7,030 nt of DNA from positions 1 through 7,030 of the forward strand of contig DATKNA010000412.1 in assembly GCA_035541595.1 (NCBI GenBank), given 5' to 3'. Shown here piece by piece: positions 4,091-7,030 of this stretch; position 1 is the stretch's first letter, and every line of letters starts with the position of its first letter. The notes under the pieces were generated by a model, which did not search any database, had not been told where the DNA came from, and worked only from the letters and a program-made list of their open reading frames with translations. The DNA is from DATKNA01 sp035541595 (GTDB lineage Bacteria; Actinomycetota; Actinomycetes; Actinomycetales; Kineosporiaceae). Both the position numbers and the translations under genes were made by a program.

Positions 4091-7030
4091 ATGAGTGTGG
4101 CGGTCGTGACGATCACAGCGGCGGAGGATCTACTGCGTCGGGCCGTGGGGACGGGGCCACTCCTGCGCGCTCGCGCATACCTCGACCGTGGTGACGTCGT
4201 CGCCGTCCAGGGATCGCCGAGCACCGGGCACGTGATGGGAACCGTCCGAGACGGCGCCGAGCTGCACTCGGCCTTCGCGGTGTCGACGGCTCGACCTGGC
4301 AACGTCGTCGGTACCGTCCACGGCAGCTGCACCTGCCACGCGGCCGGTCTCTGCGACCACGCGGTCGCGCTGATGCTCGCGGCGATGCCCGAAGCACCCC
4401 GCGGAGCGACTCGCAGCGAGGCCACAGCCTGGGAGCGGTCGCTCCTCGTCGTCGCGCCGCCGGGACCAGGTGGTGCGGAGTCAGCCGCACCAGAGGTCGG
4501 ACTGCAGTTCGAGCTGCTCCGGGAACCTTCGGTACGGCACGGCGAGCCGACCGCGTCGTACCGGATCGCGCTGCGCCCGGTCGTGCCCGGCCGTGGGGCG
4601 CCGTGGGTCAGGACGGGGATCTCCTGGTCCACCCTGAGCTACTCGCACCGCTGGACGAGGTCCGCGCGGCAGGAACGGCATCTGAATCTGCTGTGCGAAC
4701 TGCTCACCCTGGCCTCCGACCCGCGGGATCACTTGTACGGCTACTCGGCACAGAAGGCGCTGTACCTGGAGAGCGTGAGCAGTCGGCGGATCTGGGACGT
4801 CCTCGCAGAGGCCCAGGAGACCGGTCTGCCACTCGTCCTCGCCGACCGGCGAGCCAGCCCGGTCATCGTGCATCCCCGTCCGGCGCAGCTCGCAGTGCGG
4901 GTCGCTCGTACCAGCGCTGGCCTCGATCTGGTCCCCGGGCTCGAGCTGGATGGCGAGCCGCTTCCCCTCAGCACGTCCTTGCTGCTCGGTGAGCCGGCAC
5001 ACGGTGTCGCGTGGTGGCCGACCTCCGCTGAGGCGGGCGGGACTCCCCAGCCCCCGTTGCGGATCACCCGCCTCACCGGCGCCGTCGACTCCGACCTGCG
5101 CCGGTTGCTCGCCGCGGGCCCGATCGCGGTTCCTGCCGGGGACGAGGAGCGATTCCTGCGCGAGTACTACCCGACCCTGCGGCGCCGGGTCACCCTGGTC
5201 CCGACGGATGAGTCCGTCGGCCTGCCCGCCGAGTCCGCACCGGTGCTCACCCTCGCGGCGCGCAGGTTGTCGGGGCACCGGCTCCACCTCGCCTGGTCGT
5301 GGATCTATCGGCTCGGGGACATCGAGCGACGCGAGCCCCTGTGGGAACCGACCGGATTCGGCCGGGCCGAAGACCGCGATCGGGACGCCGAGGGCGTCGT
5401 GGTGTCGCGTGTGGCGCCGTTCACTGCCGGGGTGCCCGAGTTGCTCGAGGACTCCTCGGGGGGACGCCGGCTGGCGGCGTCGGTGACGCTCAGCGGCATG
5501 ACCACCGTCCGGGTGCTGGCCGACGTGCTGCCCGCTCTGGCGACGATCCCGGACGTCGAGGTCACCGTGCACGTGGACGAGGCCCTGCGGGACGACGTCC
5601 CGGCGTACCGGCCGACTGACGAGGAGCCGGTGATCCGCGTCTCGGGAGGGCCGGCCGAGGGTGACCACGACTGGTTCGACCTTGCCGTCGAGGTCTCGGT
5701 CGAGGGTGAGCAGGTGCCCTTCACCGAACTGTTCCGGGCTCTGGCGCTGGAGGAGGAGTTTCTCATCCTGCCCAGCGGCACCTATTTCAGCCTCGACCAC
5801 GACGAGTTCCGCCAGCTGGCGACCTTGATCGCAGAGGCTCGGGCGCTCCAGGACGCCCCACCCGGCGCGGTCCGGTTGAGCCGCTTCCAGGCCGGGCTGT
5901 GGGAGGACCTCGACCGGATCGGAGTCGTCGAGGGGCAGGCGGCGATCTGGCAGGAATCGGTCCGCGCCCTCACCCGGGCGGCCGACGTGGTGCCGTACGC
6001 CATTCCCGACACGCTCCACGCCACCTTGCGGCCGTACCAGATGGCCGGCTTCAGCTGGCTGTGCGCGCTGTACGACCACCGCTTGGGCGGCGTGCTGGCC
6101 GATGACATGGGGCTTGGCAAGACGCTCCAGGTTCTGGCCCTGATGGAACACGTCCGCGCGCGGAGCGCCGCGAGCGATCCGTTCCTCGTCGTGGTGCCCA
6201 CGAGTGTGATGTTCAACTGGGCGTCGGAGGCGGCTCGGTTCGCTCCCACCCTGCGCGTCGCGACGATCTCGGAGACCCGAGGGCGGCGTGGCGTGGATCT
6301 GGTGGACGTGGTCGCGGGTGCGGACGTCGTCATCACCTCGTACACGCTCTTCCGGTTGGAGTACGAGGACTACGCGGTGACGAGCTGGGCCGGTCTGGTG
6401 CTGGACGAGGCCCAGTCGGTGAAGAACCATCAGTCCCGCGGGTACCAGTGCGCGCGCAAGCTGGCCGCGCCGTTCAAGCTAGCGATCACCGGGACGCCGC
6501 TGGAGAACAACCTGATGGAGCTGTGGTCCCTGTTGTCGATCACGGCTCCGGGGCTGTTCGCGAACCCCGCCCGGTTCACCGAGTACTACCGCTGGCCCAT
6601 CGAGCGCGATGGGGATGCTGGGCTGCTCGACCAGCTGCGGCGCCGGATCAAGCCGCTGATGCTTCGCCGCACCAAGGAGCAGGTGGCGTCGGACCTGCCG
6701 GACAAGCAGGAGCAGGTGCTCGAGCTGGAGCTGACCCCGCAGCACCGGAAGGTGTACCAGACCTACCTCCAGCGTGAACGGCAGAAGGTGCTCGGGTTGC
6801 TGCCGGACATGGTCAAGAACCGTTTCGAGATCTTTCGGTCGCTCACGCTGCTGCGGCAGGCGAGTCTCGACGTGTCGCTGGTTGACGGCATGCACGCGAA
6901 GGTCCCCTCGACCAAGCTCGAGGCGCTGATGGAGCAGGTCGCCGACATCGTCGGTGAGGGACACCGCACACTGATCTTCAGCCAGTTCACTCGGTTTCTC
7001 CGGGCCGCGCGCGACCGGCTGGCGGCAGCC
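4091..7030 (+). CDS. SWIM zinc finger-SNF2 helicase-family ATPase (3' partial)
   Basis: Large DNA-dependent ATPase of the SNF2 branch of superfamily 2, which moves along or remodels DNA-protein complexes. The ATG at 4091 has GAGGGG (4082-4087) just before it. The frame is open for 980 codons to the window edge. Residues 80-90 carry a SWIM zinc finger, CTCHAAGLCDH (C-x-C-x5-C-x-H). A middle region around DWFDL (527-531) fits the SNF2-associated domain of bacterial members. Lobe 1 follows: LRPYQMAGFSWL (646-657), motif I DDMGLGKT (671-678), Ia VVPTS (701-705), II DEAQ (772-775), III TGTPLENN (800-807), then the SNF2-typical MLRRTK (857-862). Lobe 2 starts near 938, with LIFSQFT (961-967); motifs V and VI lie beyond the window, probably within about 100-130 residues. 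All visible catalytic motifs are intact. The role of bacterial members is poorly defined (transcription recycling, repair or defence are suggested). It is 307 bases from the ParA gene, so a shared operon is doubtful. Confidence 0.93.
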   Translation, partial: MSVAVVTITAAEDLLRRAVGTGPLLRARAYLDRGDVVAVQGSPSTGHVMGTVRDGAELHSAFAVSTARPGNVVGTVHGSCTCHAAGLCDHAVALMLAAMPEAPRGATRSEATAWERSLLVVAPPGPGGAESAAPEVGLQFELLREPSVRHGEPTASYRIALRPVVPGRGAPWVRTGISWSTLSYSHRWTRSARQERHLNLLCELLTLASDPRDHLYGYSAQKALYLESVSSRRIWDVLAEAQETGLPLVLADRRASPVIVHPRPAQLAVRVARTSAGLDLVPGLELDGEPLPLSTSLLLGEPAHGVAWWPTSAEAGGTPQPPLRITRLTGAVDSDLRRLLAAGPIAVPAGDEERFLREYYPTLRRRVTLVPTDESVGLPAESAPVLTLAARRLSGHRLHLAWSWIYRLGDIERREPLWEPTGFGRAEDRDRDAEGVVVSRVAPFTAGVPELLEDSSGGRRLAASVTLSGMTTVRVLADVLPALATIPDVEVTVHVDEALRDDVPAYRPTDEEPVIRVSGGPAEGDHDWFDLAVEVSVEGEQVPFTELFRALALEEEFLILPSGTYFSLDHDEFRQLATLIAEARALQDAPPGAVRLSRFQAGLWEDLDRIGVVEGQAAIWQESVRALTRAADVVPYAIPDTLHATLRPYQMAGFSWLCALYDHRLGGVLADDMGLGKTLQVLALMEHVRARSAASDPFLVVVPTSVMFNWASEAARFAPTLRVATISETRGRRGVDLVDVVAGADVVITSYTLFRLEYEDYAVTSWAGLVLDEAQSVKNHQSRGYQCARKLAAPFKLAITGTPLENNLMELWSLLSITAPGLFANPARFTEYYRWPIERDGDAGLLDQLRRRIKPLMLRRTKEQVASDLPDKQEQVLELELTPQHRKVYQTYLQRERQKVLGLLPDMVKNRFEIFRSLTLLRQASLDVSLVDGMHAKVPSTKLEALMEQVADIVGEGHRTLIFSQFTRFLRAARDRLAAA

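Noticed and set aside
2823..4094. Plus-strand frame of 423 codons overlapping the ParA gene
   Set aside because: It is out of frame with both CHAD and ParA genes, Arg/Pro/Gly-rich, without domain signal.
4481..6430. Minus-strand frame of 649 codons opposite the SNF2 gene
   Set aside because: It is antisense to a frame with all SNF2 lobe-1 motifs. Its protein is low-complexity and Arg/Gln/His/Pro-rich, as expected for a shadow in GC-rich DNA.

Overview
The window is very GC-rich DNA, and its genes use mostly G- or C-ending codons with GTG as well as ATG starts. Together with the protein families present, this points to an actinobacterium. A Pseudonocardiales-like or related lineage is plausible, but that is a guess from style and not a measurement. 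Every supported gene is on the + strand.

Left part (1-850): the 3' end of a membrane-anchored protein with a Pro/Ala-rich cytoplasmic tail, open at the window's left edge and resembling the actinobacterial divisome protein SepX/GlpR. It is followed by a tRNA-Ala(CGC) gene with its own likely extended -10 promoter and a strong hairpin just downstream.

Middle-left (about 851-1435): some 585 bases with no convincing gene. They hold a 97-bp imperfect inverted repeat, a tandem pair of 11-bp palindrome-bearing repeats, and clusters of short GATC-centred words. This is the upstream region of the next operon.

Centre (1436-3783): a two-gene, translationally coupled operon. The first gene encodes a CHAD-domain protein with a degenerate CYTH-like N-terminus (532 aa). 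The second encodes a ParA/MinD-type deviant Walker ATPase (250 aa) whose ATG overlaps the stop of the first by four bases. CHAD domains bind inorganic polyphosphate, and orphan ParA ATPases position cellular cargo on the nucleoid. The natural hypothesis is a positioning or partition system for polyphosphate granules; this is the most interesting content of the window.

Right part (3784-7030): a roughly 307-bp GC-rich spacer with several inverted repeats and a likely promoter, then a large SWIM zinc finger-SNF2 helicase-type ATPase. Its frame stays open for 980 codons to the window end and is cut off inside the second helicase lobe. It is probably a separate transcription unit.
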